From positions 1-52,686 of IMG/VR virus record IMGVR_UViG_3300046167_000854: DNA of 52,686 nucleotides; one strand, 5' to 3'. The stretch is from a virus. How positions within the stretch are numbered: position 1 is the first letter of the stretch; each line of letters opens with the position of its first letter. The notes beneath the pieces are model-generated. The model did not search any database and had not been told where the DNA came from. It was given only the letters and a program-made list of their open reading frames with translations. Both the position numbers and the translations under genes were made by a program. This document shows positions 39,401 through 47,046 of this stretch, piece by piece.

Positions 39401-42127
39401 ATCAAGGTTAAACTCGTCATCGTGCTGGGGGTCTAAAACCCAGCCTCTTGCAACCGGATCTCTAGATATTTGATAAACATCACCATCCGCCATGGTGACG
39501 TTCATTGTGCCGTCTAAATCAAAATCCTCCGCACGTTTAACGCTTTGGATTTCTACTGGTAATACTTGTCCTGCAGTGTCCCCAGCTTCAGGTTCGGGCG
39601 TTCCGCCCACGCTTTCACCGGCTTGTTCCTCGACAACGCTAGGTCCGCCAGTTCCTCCAGCTCCCCCTTCGTCTTGAACTTGAATGCTTCCTGACTCGGC
39701 AGGTGCCCGAACGTCTCGTAGTACTCCTGCACCTTCGGAGGTAGCGGCTTCTTGGTTAGCTTCCTGATTCCCATACAAACCTCTTACGTCGTTAGTTACT
39801 AACTGCTCTGCCGGAACAGGGTTAGCGAATATATCCTCGATTATACTATGCCCAAACGGCAAACTCTTTTGTATCGATCCCTCATTAGCCACATAGGACG
39901 CTCCAAGCTGAGCAAACAGCTCTTCTCTCGCGCTATCTAGTACCCGCTGAATCTTCTCCGGGTCACCGTTTTGGTTGGCTATGTTGTCGTAGAGAGAGTC
40001 GAGGGGATACGCGAAGAAGCCAGAGCCCTCTGCATCAGACTCCCATAGGTCAAAGATTTCCTCGATGGCTCTGCCCATGCTGATATCAGGCTGACCGTCA
40101 CCATCAATGTCTTCGACCTTCATCTTAAAGTGGTCGAGGGATTCTGAGTACCCGTTCTTAAAGTCTGCAGCATGCATCACTTCATGCGCGGTGTTAAACC
40201 GGTTTCGGCGGGCTCGCTGCTCGTCATCTGCGCCCTCTAGCAAGTGATCAAACCGCATACCGATAACGCTAGATCGATCTAAAAATGCTGCGTCGGCGTC
40301 GTGAGGAATATCCTCTGTCGAGAGTATATGAGTCCCCTTAATAAGATCACGGAACTCACTGGGCATGCCTCGCATTGCAAGGTCAAGATAGATCGAAGCC
40401 GCTTCCTCAGTGGCTGGATTAGCCGTTGGGTCTGTGCTTCCTACGAAGTCAGTTAAGCCCGGAAGCTGAACGGTTCTGCCGTCCTCTGTGCCCATAAATA
40501 CAGGAGCCTGAGAAGGCGTAATGTTGAAATTTATATCCGCTTCAGTAACGCCATCAGATACGAACTCACCTGCGCCCATCGCTTTAGGGATTGGTCCGCG
40601 GTTAGCAGCATCGTGAAAAGCCTCAATCTTCTGGCTCAGAGTTTCCGGGGTGCTGACCATAAAGATCTCACCGCTGAACTCATCTGTCTGCTGAGTTGCC
40701 TTGGGTACTGCTCGTCGCGTGTTGCGGCTCGTAGATGCATCAATCGCGTTTAATGCGGACGTACGGGCTGAACCTTCTAGCTTCTCCGCCGCCGATCGAA
40801 GGGTATTCTCAGTTGCTAGGTCATCGTCTATGCCGTCAACAATGAGCTGCTTTTGCAGCGGCACGGGCATGTTGCCCCAGTAAAGCTTTGGGTCTGCAGG
40901 GGGCTGATCATATCCCTCGAGCAAGACGTCCATGCTAGAGTCCTGACCGGGCTGTATTGTTGTCTCTTGTGCAGTGAGCGACACCGTACCGGGTGTTGGC
41001 TCCGGGGTCGGGCCCGCTTCTGTGTCGATAGTCATATCGCCCTGAGTCAGAGCGACCACCTTTCGACGAGCCTCGGGCATGCGGTTGATACGTGCCTGCT
41101 CAGCCTCTTCACTGAAAGGCGATCCGCCCTCGGGGTCTGGCTGTTCTGGGCGTTTACCGCCAAACTTTGTGGCTTGGATAGCGCCACCACCAACTAAGCC
41201 AGCTAGGCTTCCTGAAGCAAACGCATTGATGTACATAGACTTGGAGCGCTCGTCCGCAACAATATCCATAAACTCACGTTGCTGCTCTACGGGCAGGCTT
41301 TCTTCCGCCCATGCGACCGCAGCTCTGCCGAGAAACTCTTGAGTAGCCTCTGTAAATCCTTCTACGCCAGCAGCCTTGATCGCCTCACGGCTCACTGCCA
41401 TGACGTAGTCTTTACTCATAAAGACTCGCTCAGCGATATCGTCGTTAAACTGCTCTAACCCGTCTGAGCCAAACATCCGCTTAAACGCACGCTGTGGCAC
41501 ACCAAACTGATCAAGTGCTCCCTGAGCCACGCCGACAGCGAGAGCTTTGCCGGGTGCCTCAATGCCTGTTTCATCATAGATTTCAGCAAAGTTGGAGGCT
41601 GTGTTCTGGGCTCCGCTGTACGCGACAAAACCAGCCGCAGCATCGTAGTTCTTTTGGACAGCCTTTTCTGCAAGTCGCTTGCCGATCGTATCGGCTTCCT
41701 GCTCGAGCTTGCTTTTTAGTAGTTTCTTGGCGCCAGCTTTGGCTGCAAACCCACCAACACCACCGCCGATCACATCAGGCACAAGAGTGCCGAGCGTGTA
41801 ACCAGCCCAATCAGTGAAGTCTCCGAATGAATCTATCTCCTCAACAGAGGTGACATTCGCGCCAACGTTAGCGGCGTCCTGCATTTTCTGACGGTAGTAA
41901 GCAAGACCAGAATCAACCCACTCATCTTTTCCGATGGCGCTGCCGACAGTTGCCTTTAAGGCACCACCAAGACCTTGGGTCTGATCTATCCCCGCATCAA
42001 AGCCCTTCCCAAACTGAGTATCCGACAGCACTCCGCCATCGGTGAGCTTGTCAGCGAGGTCCTCGGTCGGTTGTTCAGGAAGGTTTGGGGAGAATGGGCT
42101 TATGCGCCCTATACTTATACCAGCCAT
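33446..42127 (-). CDS. Giant polyvalent internal virion protein, 2893 residues
   Basis: One uninterrupted frame of 8.7 kb. The N-terminal 300 residues have Gly/Ala-rich membrane-active-like helices (TLVPDVIGGGVGGFAAKAGA; SGSLAGLVGGGAIQ). HEVMH (648-652) within AHEVMHAADFKNG is a zinc metallopeptidase motif. Around 1100-1175, AIAITSPQTGVDTNFEFA and VTTDIWMMRAFGY match an alpha-helical HhH-like module of polyvalent phage proteins. About 2330-2570 (NPTWGAVNPIRDVQTG, ... FLFFNAAWQGNINTAG) is LPD38-like. The C-terminus is coiled coil. It fills the position of podovirus ejection proteins and is probably injected with the DNA. A lytic transglycosylase motif and N4-type polymerase motifs were not seen. 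Confidence 0.85.
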   Translation of the reverse strand: MAGISIGRISPFSPNLPEQPTEDLADKLTDGGVLSDTQFGKGFDAGIDQTQGLGGALKATVGSAIGKDEWVDSGLAYYRQKMQDAANVGANVTSVEEIDSFGDFTDWAGYTLGTLVPDVIGGGVGGFAAKAGAKKLLKSKLEQEADTIGKRLAEKAVQKNYDAAAGFVAYSGAQNTASNFAEIYDETGIEAPGKALAVGVAQGALDQFGVPQRAFKRMFGSDGLEQFNDDIAERVFMSKDYVMAVSREAIKAAGVEGFTEATQEFLGRAAVAWAEESLPVEQQREFMDIVADERSKSMYINAFASGSLAGLVGGGAIQATKFGGKRPEQPDPEGGSPFSEEAEQARINRMPEARRKVVALTQGDMTIDTEAGPTPEPTPGTVSLTAQETTIQPGQDSSMDVLLEGYDQPPADPKLYWGNMPVPLQKQLIVDGIDDDLATENTLRSAAEKLEGSARTSALNAIDASTSRNTRRAVPKATQQTDEFSGEIFMVSTPETLSQKIEAFHDAANRGPIPKAMGAGEFVSDGVTEADINFNITPSQAPVFMGTEDGRTVQLPGLTDFVGSTDPTANPATEEAASIYLDLAMRGMPSEFRDLIKGTHILSTEDIPHDADAAFLDRSSVIGMRFDHLLEGADDEQRARRNRFNTAHEVMHAADFKNGYSESLDHFKMKVEDIDGDGQPDISMGRAIEEIFDLWESDAEGSGFFAYPLDSLYDNIANQNGDPEKIQRVLDSAREELFAQLGASYVANEGSIQKSLPFGHSIIEDIFANPVPAEQLVTNDVRGLYGNQEANQEAATSEGAGVLRDVRAPAESGSIQVQDEGGAGGTGGPSVVEEQAGESVGGTPEPEAGDTAGQVLPVEIQSVKRAEDFDLDGTMNVTMADGDVYQISRDPVARGWVLDPQHDDEFNLDPTHPYSNGILASNRKETEAIITQLHNEKLERNAPAVEAEPAPRQELRDTLIQSISEDGISAAQLSEQVGQEEGNFRDLLDQMEEDGDILSELTPDGERYFPNPNNSRFIRVPTEYTPPRRQKSGKYVGAPRGINTPDKLRRLRQAVKEIAKKGEYGRFWYERSGKNILEITGGNKEDARKLVAAIAITSPQTGVDTNFEFAVQAYYQWKNGKPIESGIFPTSMGKKMEDVFNSDKGFSGRKTSNFENNLLRVIDDDLEQGVTTDIWMMRAFGYPSDNPTDLNYDFVENETLRIANELGWEPQQVQAAIWVEIKARMESKPLKKAVDALSQLKGYFKFVSDSKGKKIRQFKDLASEQAHGQLWVKKALAYEPTEAEMESAKFDYKDAALNKLAQISVESIPSTKSGHFPEIFDATEGEIIEFHHQMDKAFLDDDGYDIVARELGMLQMGVSVGLGSWEGRNDPVSQNEVVVPRQYRVKEDGVISKDAEDLIHAYSAVKGILLKQDAIGYHRPFFKDSNTRASQNGADVDIGRPFSKRETQEISRLLSEYGIEPISTGTGVRFINFSDADGNSFSGLVNYARKKSETDFEKAINNALTQIEFDNDESFTAKRFVSDNGLIENDWTENTNGEGYLENRLSGRPDLQGRVKDLVTQLQPRVRQVEDEFSERYGWTQNRELNRVYDEQPETQPEVSKARFIRRTNPKPAAFRDEDLRAVARETAVREFESSGIEPGESVADIDIDELIIPPTFRRLLRALERDDYLGFDRIDDVMLAVFDDDIDGFDPSPGLKSSIGRYINDTMGENGPIVPVSNRTIPKVASAYKKLRRGEIEIDEYLRVVGSTVKPYTSVPDPASVEEMRGALQANQKDLIDVAINEGAEVGLRLDIPAYDRHNVWVPTIHEKTTKSHRSTARVAGALFKAAPNTSIKIMEGDMSKVTYARIMGSFVNKTPEQNYNDAVAALNDPQWTQVGMDPRRREGFYDRRTMDPIISAEEVIQVGPLVLAKNAVRGDINKARYHRREEQADSHDISFNLDDEYLVTLDLDQRLSRAFPASLRKALGDRIEKLKELENRMAASVGLERLPASISAHDAENLMHSKVQNQIDKFEDSYIKPIAALMKAAELDTNQVGLYLLAKHAPERNRVIAEREREMRAQQIEQLNKALEDSMGALDRPSESIVERLDRLENEPLKFQETGSGMTDEQSVSVVATAKLEDKYDALEEIADKTYEMLTAMRQNMVDKGLLDDETREDWQDRYEFYVPLKGFAATEVDGDMVTGNGSKGFSIKGKESFKAKGRITMPENPLLNSFIDGETKIVRAEKNVIAQRLLKLVTKFKSSQWSVYPPTQYPFQSPPDDISVRKSQSVMANEERPDAPGVKRYIQVKRNGQDHFIEIRDLELNKQLQSASIGIFNSDIESLNQVMQGLRMFQNFRRNMYINYNPTWGAVNPIRDVQTGVGYLLAEQDSRAGRLKGKKIIKNVIYGYPSAYKALWRDSRGKDPETDKARELAQYVQDYKDDGAPTGLSYTKNLDEQGRRIKRLMNEGNVMKTLKFVGKYVEDFNQVMENVTRFSTYVESRKAGVERTTAATIAKDLTVNFNRKGELSGSMDTFFLFFNAAWQGNINTAGPALKSGRDGEKITKARALIAGLVMFGFARTLMNIWMSGEDDDGESTYLDYNEYAQKTGMLFRMSDEQGVAIPKSYGWGFYDDLGRLGAELSMNLKDPDTVAVDLFGSIDRHFNPQGIHAVEDRDAVESAVLKLGFLASPDVGDFLLEQAANINYFGENIEVPQNSFLIPTPASQKTRRGTADWIESTTKTIAQVFGGSDYRDGTLEINPDRVQHALNFMFGGMGRFFNDAADTAHKWRNDKPDDLKLDDIPIIRSFFPRPSAYKDRVTFYDARNEWGQYWDEYSDANSTGKAALREEFGPKLYQFEIFHKQANKALRKLSQQKKKVEQAENVEAVLRYRRLDEISDQQELIYDRYNKRWNEIKP
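39553..39774 (-). CDS. Candidate overlapping gene nested in the giant gene, 73 residues
   Basis: An ATG at 39774 with AAGAGG five bases upstream opens a 73-codon frame inside the giant gene. The product (KKPLPPKVQEYYETFGHLPS, then TKGELEELADLALSRNKPVK, AWAERPNLKLGTLQDKYY) has a balanced composition with folding-type helices and resembles small phage proteins of the YYE-FG-P pattern. In the same bases the giant frame encodes only low-complexity Gly/Glu/Ala/Pro linker (residues about 785-860). That contrast is what overprinting would leave. Function unknown. Confidence 0.6.
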   Translation of the reverse strand: MGIRKLTKKPLPPKVQEYYETFGHLPSQEAFKFKTKGELEELADLALSRNKPVKAWAERPNLKLGTLQDKYYQ

Positions 42128-42137
42128 TCGGTTCCCC

Positions 42138-43655
42138 TTATGGTGTCTTCGCCATTAAGCCTTGGTTTTCCAGATATGCTTGTAACCGATCATACTTTTG
42201 TGCGGGAACTGTTAGACCGTCTTCGCTAGATATCGCGGCATTGATGTACGCCATCTGATTTGGACGCAGCTTCTGAATGTTTTCTTTGCCAATCAGGGCT
42301 TCTAGCGAGACGATTCCACTCCCGCGTACCGTCTGGCGCCCATTAGCCCCTGACGATTTTAGAGACCGATCACCGGTATTGACCATCACTGAAGGCATAA
42401 GATCTTGCAGCTTTGCTGTGAATCCTCGGGCGTCGTCAACCCTGTCCTGAGTAGATGTACCGTACAGAAGGTTTTTCCGAGCTCGATCGTAAATGACGCT
42501 CATGTTGTCGAGCATAGAGTTAATGTCCTCGCCGGGTTTAACCAAATACTGCAGGTCATGATTTTCGATAAATAAAGCGCTAGCAAGTCCCGCTTCTCGG
42601 TTGTCTTCTAGCACCTTCTCTACCGCATCGACACGAGTCTTAACCGCGGCATCAACTTCTTTTTCGCCACCTTTTTTCTCGACCCGCCCATCATCGATGT
42701 ACTTCATGTAAACGGGGTTATTTTTTAGATTGGCGTACATCAACGAGGTGCCACCAAACTTTTTCATTCCGTCATCTGCATCAATTAATAGCTGTGCGGT
42801 ATTGCCGCCTCGATATTCAGTCAGGTCAGGGTAGTAATAGTTCTCTTCGCCCTCAGGGCTCCTGAGTCTCACCGCGAGTTCGCCACGTATTTTGTTGCCC
42901 TCAACAAACGCCGCGTCGTGCCCGGTAATGCTAACAATGGTGTGTCCGTTAAATTCTATAGGCGCAGACGGGAACTCTTCGGGTGTTATCTTTTTGCCTA
43001 TGGACTTGGTGTTGGCGAATCCAATCATATCCGTGATCGCAGCCATCTGAACGTTGTCTACGCTCTGCAGCTCTCCGCTTTGCAAACCTCCCAACATCGA
43101 CATGTATGCCCCGTGATAGGCATCAAGGTCCATCGACGCCAAGGCATTTAGATCGATGTGCGTGCTTCCGTCTAAGGTCTTTAGGGCTGAGTCTGAGATT
43201 GACTTCAGACGCTGTCTTGTTGGCAGATCTGCCTGTGAAAGCGTGTACAGATTATCTGCTGCCGCGAAGTGTTGAGCTGCCTCAAAGTCCAATGCTTTGA
43301 TGCGACCAGCGTCAGCGTCAGTCTGAGCCCGCACAAGAGCGGCTTGGTTGCTTATCTTTCGGTTCGCGGTCTCAAGCAGCCGAATTTCGTCATCGCGTAC
43401 GTCGTTTTCTATATCGCCTGCTAATTTATTGTTTCTATACTCCGAGTCGAGATCGGCGATTTTGTTATTCAGTTTGAGATTCGCGTCTCGATAAGACGCA
43501 AGGTCCTGTCTCTGTTGGTCCTGAATTCCAAGCGTCTGATTTCTGTAGTCTGTAGTAGCGGCTAGCTGGTCTTGTCTAAACTTATTCACCGCGTCGGCTT
43601 CTTTAGTTTGTTGAACTAGACCGTAACCAGTAGCAATACCCGTTGCGAGTGACAT
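42138..43655 (-). CDS. Internal virion/ejection protein, 505 residues
   Basis: Helical, Asp/Gln/Ala-rich (KFRQDQLAATTDYRNQTLGI, AALVRAQTDADAGRIKALDF, ...LYTLSQADLPTRQRLKSISD). No enzymatic motif. It sits between the Gly-rich membrane protein and the giant protein, the usual spot for the second of the podovirus ejection proteins. Starts 8 bases after the preceding gene. Confidence 0.65.
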   Translation of the reverse strand: MSLATGIATGYGLVQQTKEADAVNKFRQDQLAATTDYRNQTLGIQDQQRQDLASYRDANLKLNNKIADLDSEYRNNKLAGDIENDVRDDEIRLLETANRKISNQAALVRAQTDADAGRIKALDFEAAQHFAAADNLYTLSQADLPTRQRLKSISDSALKTLDGSTHIDLNALASMDLDAYHGAYMSMLGGLQSGELQSVDNVQMAAITDMIGFANTKSIGKKITPEEFPSAPIEFNGHTIVSITGHDAAFVEGNKIRGELAVRLRSPEGEENYYYPDLTEYRGGNTAQLLIDADDGMKKFGGTSLMYANLKNNPVYMKYIDDGRVEKKGGEKEVDAAVKTRVDAVEKVLEDNREAGLASALFIENHDLQYLVKPGEDINSMLDNMSVIYDRARKNLLYGTSTQDRVDDARGFTAKLQDLMPSVMVNTGDRSLKSSGANGRQTVRGSGIVSLEALIGKENIQKLRPNQMAYINAAISSEDGLTVPAQKYDRLQAYLENQGLMAKTP

Positions 43656-43663
43656 AACTTACC

Positions 43664-44257
43664 TCAACCGAATAGTTTGTTAATCAGGAACGCCGCTCCG
43701 GCGCCGATTAAAAGGGGAGTGGCTATCGTGCCGATGGTCGCCATTGCTCCAGAAGATCCAGCGGCTGCTCCGCCCGCTGCTCCGCCCGCTGCTCCGCCTG
43801 CTGCTCCGCCAGTCCCGCCAGCAGCAGAGCTAGTGCCGAGCGCCTCAGCCACTCCAGCTGATGTTTCGGCTGCAAGCTTTCCGGTCTCAAGAGAACCGCT
43901 GAGCGCCTCAATTGCGCCTGGCGGAGTACCGCCTATAGGACCAAGCGCCTCTAAGCCTCCGGCTGTGTATTGCATTCCTGAAACGCCCTGTGGCGCATTA
44001 GCTGCCGCTGCAGAAGCTGATATGCCTTTAGGCGCTACAGCCGCCGGAGCTGCATTTTTAGCAGCCAGTGCTCTGTTAACGCCGATCGAGCCTCCGATAC
44101 CCATGCCAAGACCGACCAGCTGTTTATCAGCGGCGTCTTTCTGGGCTGCGAGAGCCATGTCCTGTCTGTTTAGGTTTGTTTCATTTTGAACATATTGCGT
44201 CAGAGCCTTTTGAGCTGTTTGACGCATGTTTCTTCCTGCCGCTAATAATCCACTCAT
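43664..44257 (-). CDS. Gly/Ala-rich membrane-interacting virion protein
   Basis: 197 residues. The N-terminal 40 are helical (MRQTAQKALTQYVQNETNLN). Residues ~145-165 are a run of short GGAA repeats, and the C-terminus (GTIATPLLIGAGAAFLINKL) is a membrane segment. The repeats GCTGCTCCGCCC in DNA are tandem. Likely part of the ejectosome that crosses the cell envelope. Overlaps the upstream gene by 4 bases. Confidence 0.6.
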   Translation of the reverse strand: MSGLLAAGRNMRQTAQKALTQYVQNETNLNRQDMALAAQKDAADKQLVGLGMGIGGSIGVNRALAAKNAAPAAVAPKGISASAAAANAPQGVSGMQYTAGGLEALGPIGGTPPGAIEALSGSLETGKLAAETSAGVAEALGTSSAAGGTGGAAGGAAGGAAGGAAAGSSGAMATIGTIATPLLIGAGAAFLINKLFG

Positions 44258-44802
44258 CGCCCTATATTCCTAGAAGCCGCGCTTACCTGAGAAAGACCGC
44301 CCGTTAACAGCTCAAGCCGTCGATCAGAGTCGCGTTGATATGTTGCGTTTATGCCGCCAACCAAGGTCGATGTGGTGGCATTCGGATCCAAGGCGCTTCT
44401 CTCCACACCAAATCGATCTGCAGATCTGTCTGCCATGCCTTGAACATTTCTCGAGGCGCCCATCACCGCACCTCTGGTTCGCCCTAAGTCGGCATCTATT
44501 GCGGTGGTGCCGGTCCTAGTAATAGATCCAAAAAGACGGTCCTCGATGGGGGCATAATTAGCCATGTAGTCTTGAGTCTGAGCTCTAATCAAATCTGCCA
44601 GCAACATGTCGCCGGGACCTTCTCTGCGATCCATGCCGGCATAGGCACCGGGGTTTACACTGGAGTACGGGTTTGACCCAAAGTCTGGCTGCTGTCCGTA
44701 AGCGAACGCGCTACCTTGAACGTTTGGAGCCCGATCAAAAAACCCACCTATATCTTGTTGCTGTTGAGGGTTGAGTAATGCCAAAAAGTCATCAAAATCC
44801 AT
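44254..44802 (-). CDS. Virion-associated protein, 182 residues
   Basis: N-terminal Asp/Phe-rich stretch and Gln run (MDFDDFLALLNPQQQQDIGG), then a Gly/Pro/Tyr-rich region and a helical C-terminus (ADLIRAQTQDYMANYAPIED). No family recognised. It overlaps both neighbours by one to four bases inside the internal-virion gene cluster. Confidence 0.6.
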   Translation of the reverse strand: MDFDDFLALLNPQQQQDIGGFFDRAPNVQGSAFAYGQQPDFGSNPYSSVNPGAYAGMDRREGPGDMLLADLIRAQTQDYMANYAPIEDRLFGSITRTGTTAIDADLGRTRGAVMGASRNVQGMADRSADRFGVERSALDPNATTSTLVGGINATYQRDSDRRLELLTGGLSQVSAASRNIGR

Positions 44803-45392
44803 TATGCGTTCCTCTGCTGACCAATCCCGGGCAACACATAACCAGCCCCCACGCCAATGGCGGTGCCGGTCGCGGTCTGTAGCGCCGAGCTTCGGTTGTA
44901 TGCGTCCTGAGCTTCAGCCCCCAGCATGGCTGTCTGACTGGAAGCAAGAGCTGCGTTGCCCTGAAGGGTGTCTGACTGCAAGCCCTGTCCCTCGAGGACG
45001 GAGCCCATCATTCGACCCAAGCCCTTGTCTGTCGTAGCCAGTCCCGCGTCACCCATCGCGCCACCCATACCCCTTGCTTGGGCAGTTCGGATTGCGTTGG
45101 ATTGACCCTGATAGGCGCCCGAGGCGGGGTCTAAGCCCTTGCTAAATGCTGCGCGATTGAAATCTTCCATTCCCTGCTCGTATACCCCCGAGGCGCGGGT
45201 ACTGGCTTCACCCATAGCTGTGGTGAAATTTTGCTCGTTGTCTAAGAAACCCATGGTCTCAGCCATAAACTCATTGCGGACAGGTATGACTATCTCGCCA
45301 TAGCGCCGAGCTGCGTTTGCCGCTTGCTCTGCTAAAGCCCTCTGACTTCGTGGTTCCTTTACTCGGGTATCGCCGCCGCCGCCGAATGACAT
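44802..45392 (-). CDS. Virion-associated protein, 196 residues
   Basis: A Gly-rich N-terminus (MSFGGGGDTRVKEP), then Ala/Gln-rich helices (RSQRALAEQAANAARRYGEI, ... YQGQSNAIRTAQARGMGGAM), and a Gly/Val-rich hydrophobic C-terminal segment (TGTAIGVGAGYVLPGIGQQ) that may insert in membrane. Internal virion protein by position and composition. Confidence 0.6.
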   Translation of the reverse strand: MSFGGGGDTRVKEPRSQRALAEQAANAARRYGEIVIPVRNEFMAETMGFLDNEQNFTTAMGEASTRASGVYEQGMEDFNRAAFSKGLDPASGAYQGQSNAIRTAQARGMGGAMGDAGLATTDKGLGRMMGSVLEGQGLQSDTLQGNAALASSQTAMLGAEAQDAYNRSSALQTATGTAIGVGAGYVLPGIGQQRNA

Positions 45393-45805
45393 GTGTCGCC
45401 CTCTAATTTTTTACTCAACATCGCCCATCGCATTTTGTAGCCGGCGCTTTCTGCCGTTTTCCAAAGCCCGCGATGAGGCGTCATAACCTGTATTTCTGAG
45501 TGCCCTGTTTGTCGGGCTAAGGCTTCTAGCTGCGATTGATATTTAGAAACACTGTTTGGGACGGGATCATATGCAATCCAAACCAGCATGATCGTTCTGT
45601 CCCTAAACGGGTGCGACTTTGTCTCAACGACAGTGAAGCCTGAGGCGGTCCGTGCGGTATCCATGAGAAGAAACGACTGTTTGTTTACGCAAGAAGCATA
45701 AACGTCTTCGATTCTCCAATCCGGGTCAGTCTCAGAATGGATAAGTTCTAAGCCCGGTAGTACGACATTCCAAACTTCTCGAATGTCAACGAATTCTAGA
45801 GACAT
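45359..45805 (-). CDS. GNAT-like internal virion protein (T7 gp13-like position)
   Basis: 148 residues. Order of strands and helices (SFLLMDTARTASGFTVVETK, then TIMLVWIAYDPVPN, EIQVMTPHRGLWKTAESAGY) follows the acetyltransferase-like fold typical of T7 gp13-class small internal proteins in podoviruses. A clear acetyl-CoA loop (RxxGxG) is missing, so enzyme activity is doubtful. Overlaps the next gene by 34 bases. Confidence 0.55.
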   Translation of the reverse strand: MSLEFVDIREVWNVVLPGLELIHSETDPDWRIEDVYASCVNKQSFLLMDTARTASGFTVVETKSHPFRDRTIMLVWIAYDPVPNSVSKYQSQLEALARQTGHSEIQVMTPHRGLWKTAESAGYKMRWAMLSKKLEGDTCHSAAAAIPE

Positions 45806-45838
45806 AATGATACCGTTTAATCAAGCAAAAATACACGT

Positions 45839-46288
45839 TTAGCTCGCTGGCTCTGCGGGCCAGCTCACGTCATAAACGCTGGTAATTTGACCGGTGTTTC
45901 CCGGCAGATCTCTTAGTGCTTGTCGGTAGGTCGCCCATGCGGCTTTCTCGGTATCGCTTAGGGGGCTGTCTGCAAATTGCGTCCAGTCACAGGCGCTTAA
46001 TATATTGCTTCGCTCAACTCTCAGTACGGCTAGAAACTCGTCCTGATCAAACACCCACGTCCCACCCGATAGTTTATAGGATCCCTCTGGCTTTGCAGAT
46101 AATTCTTGCCAGCCATCGTCCCAATACTTTGTCCTCGTAAACGAGCCGGGGTCGTACTCTCCCGTAATGTCCTTAACAAAAAACCCTTCCATATAATCAG
46201 AGCCATCACTGATATCGGTAGAGTTCATATGCATAGTAGAAACGACTTCACCGTTGGTTTTGTCGATGACTGCCCATATCCTGCTCAT
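45839..46288 (-). CDS. Tail assembly chaperone-like protein
   Basis: 149 residues. The C-terminal half (RSNILSACDWTQFADSPLSD, then KAAWATYRQALRDLPGN) is the well-known tail fibre assembly chaperone pattern (Phage_tail_APC type). The N-terminal half is beta-rich (IWAVIDKTNGEVVSTMHMNS). It follows the DUF6453-like pair and probably helps fold or attach tail proteins. Four-base overlap with the gene before it. Confidence 0.75.
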   Translation of the reverse strand: MSRIWAVIDKTNGEVVSTMHMNSTDISDGSDYMEGFFVKDITGEYDPGSFTRTKYWDDGWQELSAKPEGSYKLSGGTWVFDQDEFLAVLRVERSNILSACDWTQFADSPLSDTEKAAWATYRQALRDLPGNTGQITSVYDVSWPAEPAS

Positions 46289-47046
46289 TGTCTAATCCTG
46301 CCTATAAAAAATGTAATGGGGCGCGTGCTGATGATGGTGATTGTCCGGGTCTGTCCGTGATAAACCGCCTTAATGGCGAAGCGGACGTTGCCGGGGTTGC
46401 GCTGATAGAAAAAGCTATTGCAGTGGACGTAGTAGTCGAAGACATCCTCGCCCACAGGAGCAGTAAAGGTGGCGGTATATGCGTTGGTATAAGTCTCTCC
46501 ACCTATGGAAAAGCTGGACGAGTATGTTGATGGCGTTATCACCCCCTGCAAGGTTCCAAAGGAATTTAGCTGAGCCGTCGTAAACAACGTCTTGCGAGTC
46601 CCTCCGTCGTAGCCGTAAACCTCGAAACCATAATCGGTAGTCTGCGCAACGGGGGGCGTAAAACCATTATTGTTAGGACCTGCAATTTGAAACCATTTAA
46701 ATTGCGGCGGCTTTGGGCTTGGAGTCGCACCTTGCTGGCTTTCTCTCCGACCCCAGCTCCGAATCAGCCTTTGCAGGACCCCGCCATATCTCCGGGTACA
46801 CTCGAAATGCACGTAATCATCTGAGTCAAAACCTAATGAGCTATAGGGCGCCCCAAATAAAAAATCGCTACCCAAAACCTGTCCGTTACCACCGGGACCA
46901 GTGTTAGGAAGGGTTCCGTCATAACCAATCCCAGCAGTACTACCAAAGTTCGCAGTGCCGGCGCCCCTAACCAAGAACTGAGGGTTTTCCCCGTCGATGA
47001 TGACGTTGTTATCGCCATTCTTAATTTCAATTCCGTAGGTGCTCAT
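46285..47046 (-). CDS. DUF6453-like tail protein, 253 residues
   Basis: Begins MSTYGIEIKNGDNNVIID, the start typical of DUF6453 tail proteins. The rest is beta-rich, with ATFTAPVGEDVFDYYVHCNS near the end. It shares its start pattern with the 109-residue neighbour and overlaps it by 4 bases, suggesting an old duplication with one copy extended. Tail-tip structural role inferred. Confidence 0.65.
   Translation of the reverse strand: MSTYGIEIKNGDNNVIIDGENPQFLVRGAGTANFGSTAGIGYDGTLPNTGPGGNGQVLGSDFLFGAPYSSLGFDSDDYVHFECTRRYGGVLQRLIRSWGRRESQQGATPSPKPPQFKWFQIAGPNNNGFTPPVAQTTDYGFEVYGYDGGTRKTLFTTAQLNSFGTLQGVITPSTYSSSFSIGGETYTNAYTATFTAPVGEDVFDYYVHCNSFFYQRNPGNVRFAIKAVYHGQTRTITIISTRPITFFIGRIRQ

Noticed and set aside
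33446-42127. N4-type virion RNA polymerase
   Set aside because: Size and position fit, but I saw no polymerase motifs (T/DxxGR or the palm Asp pair); polyvalent-protein modules explain the chain better.
43677-44189. Plus-strand frame of 170 codons rich in Pro and Ala
   Set aside because: It is the complement of the GGAA repeat gene; Pro/Ala richness is only the reverse reading of Gly/Ala codons.
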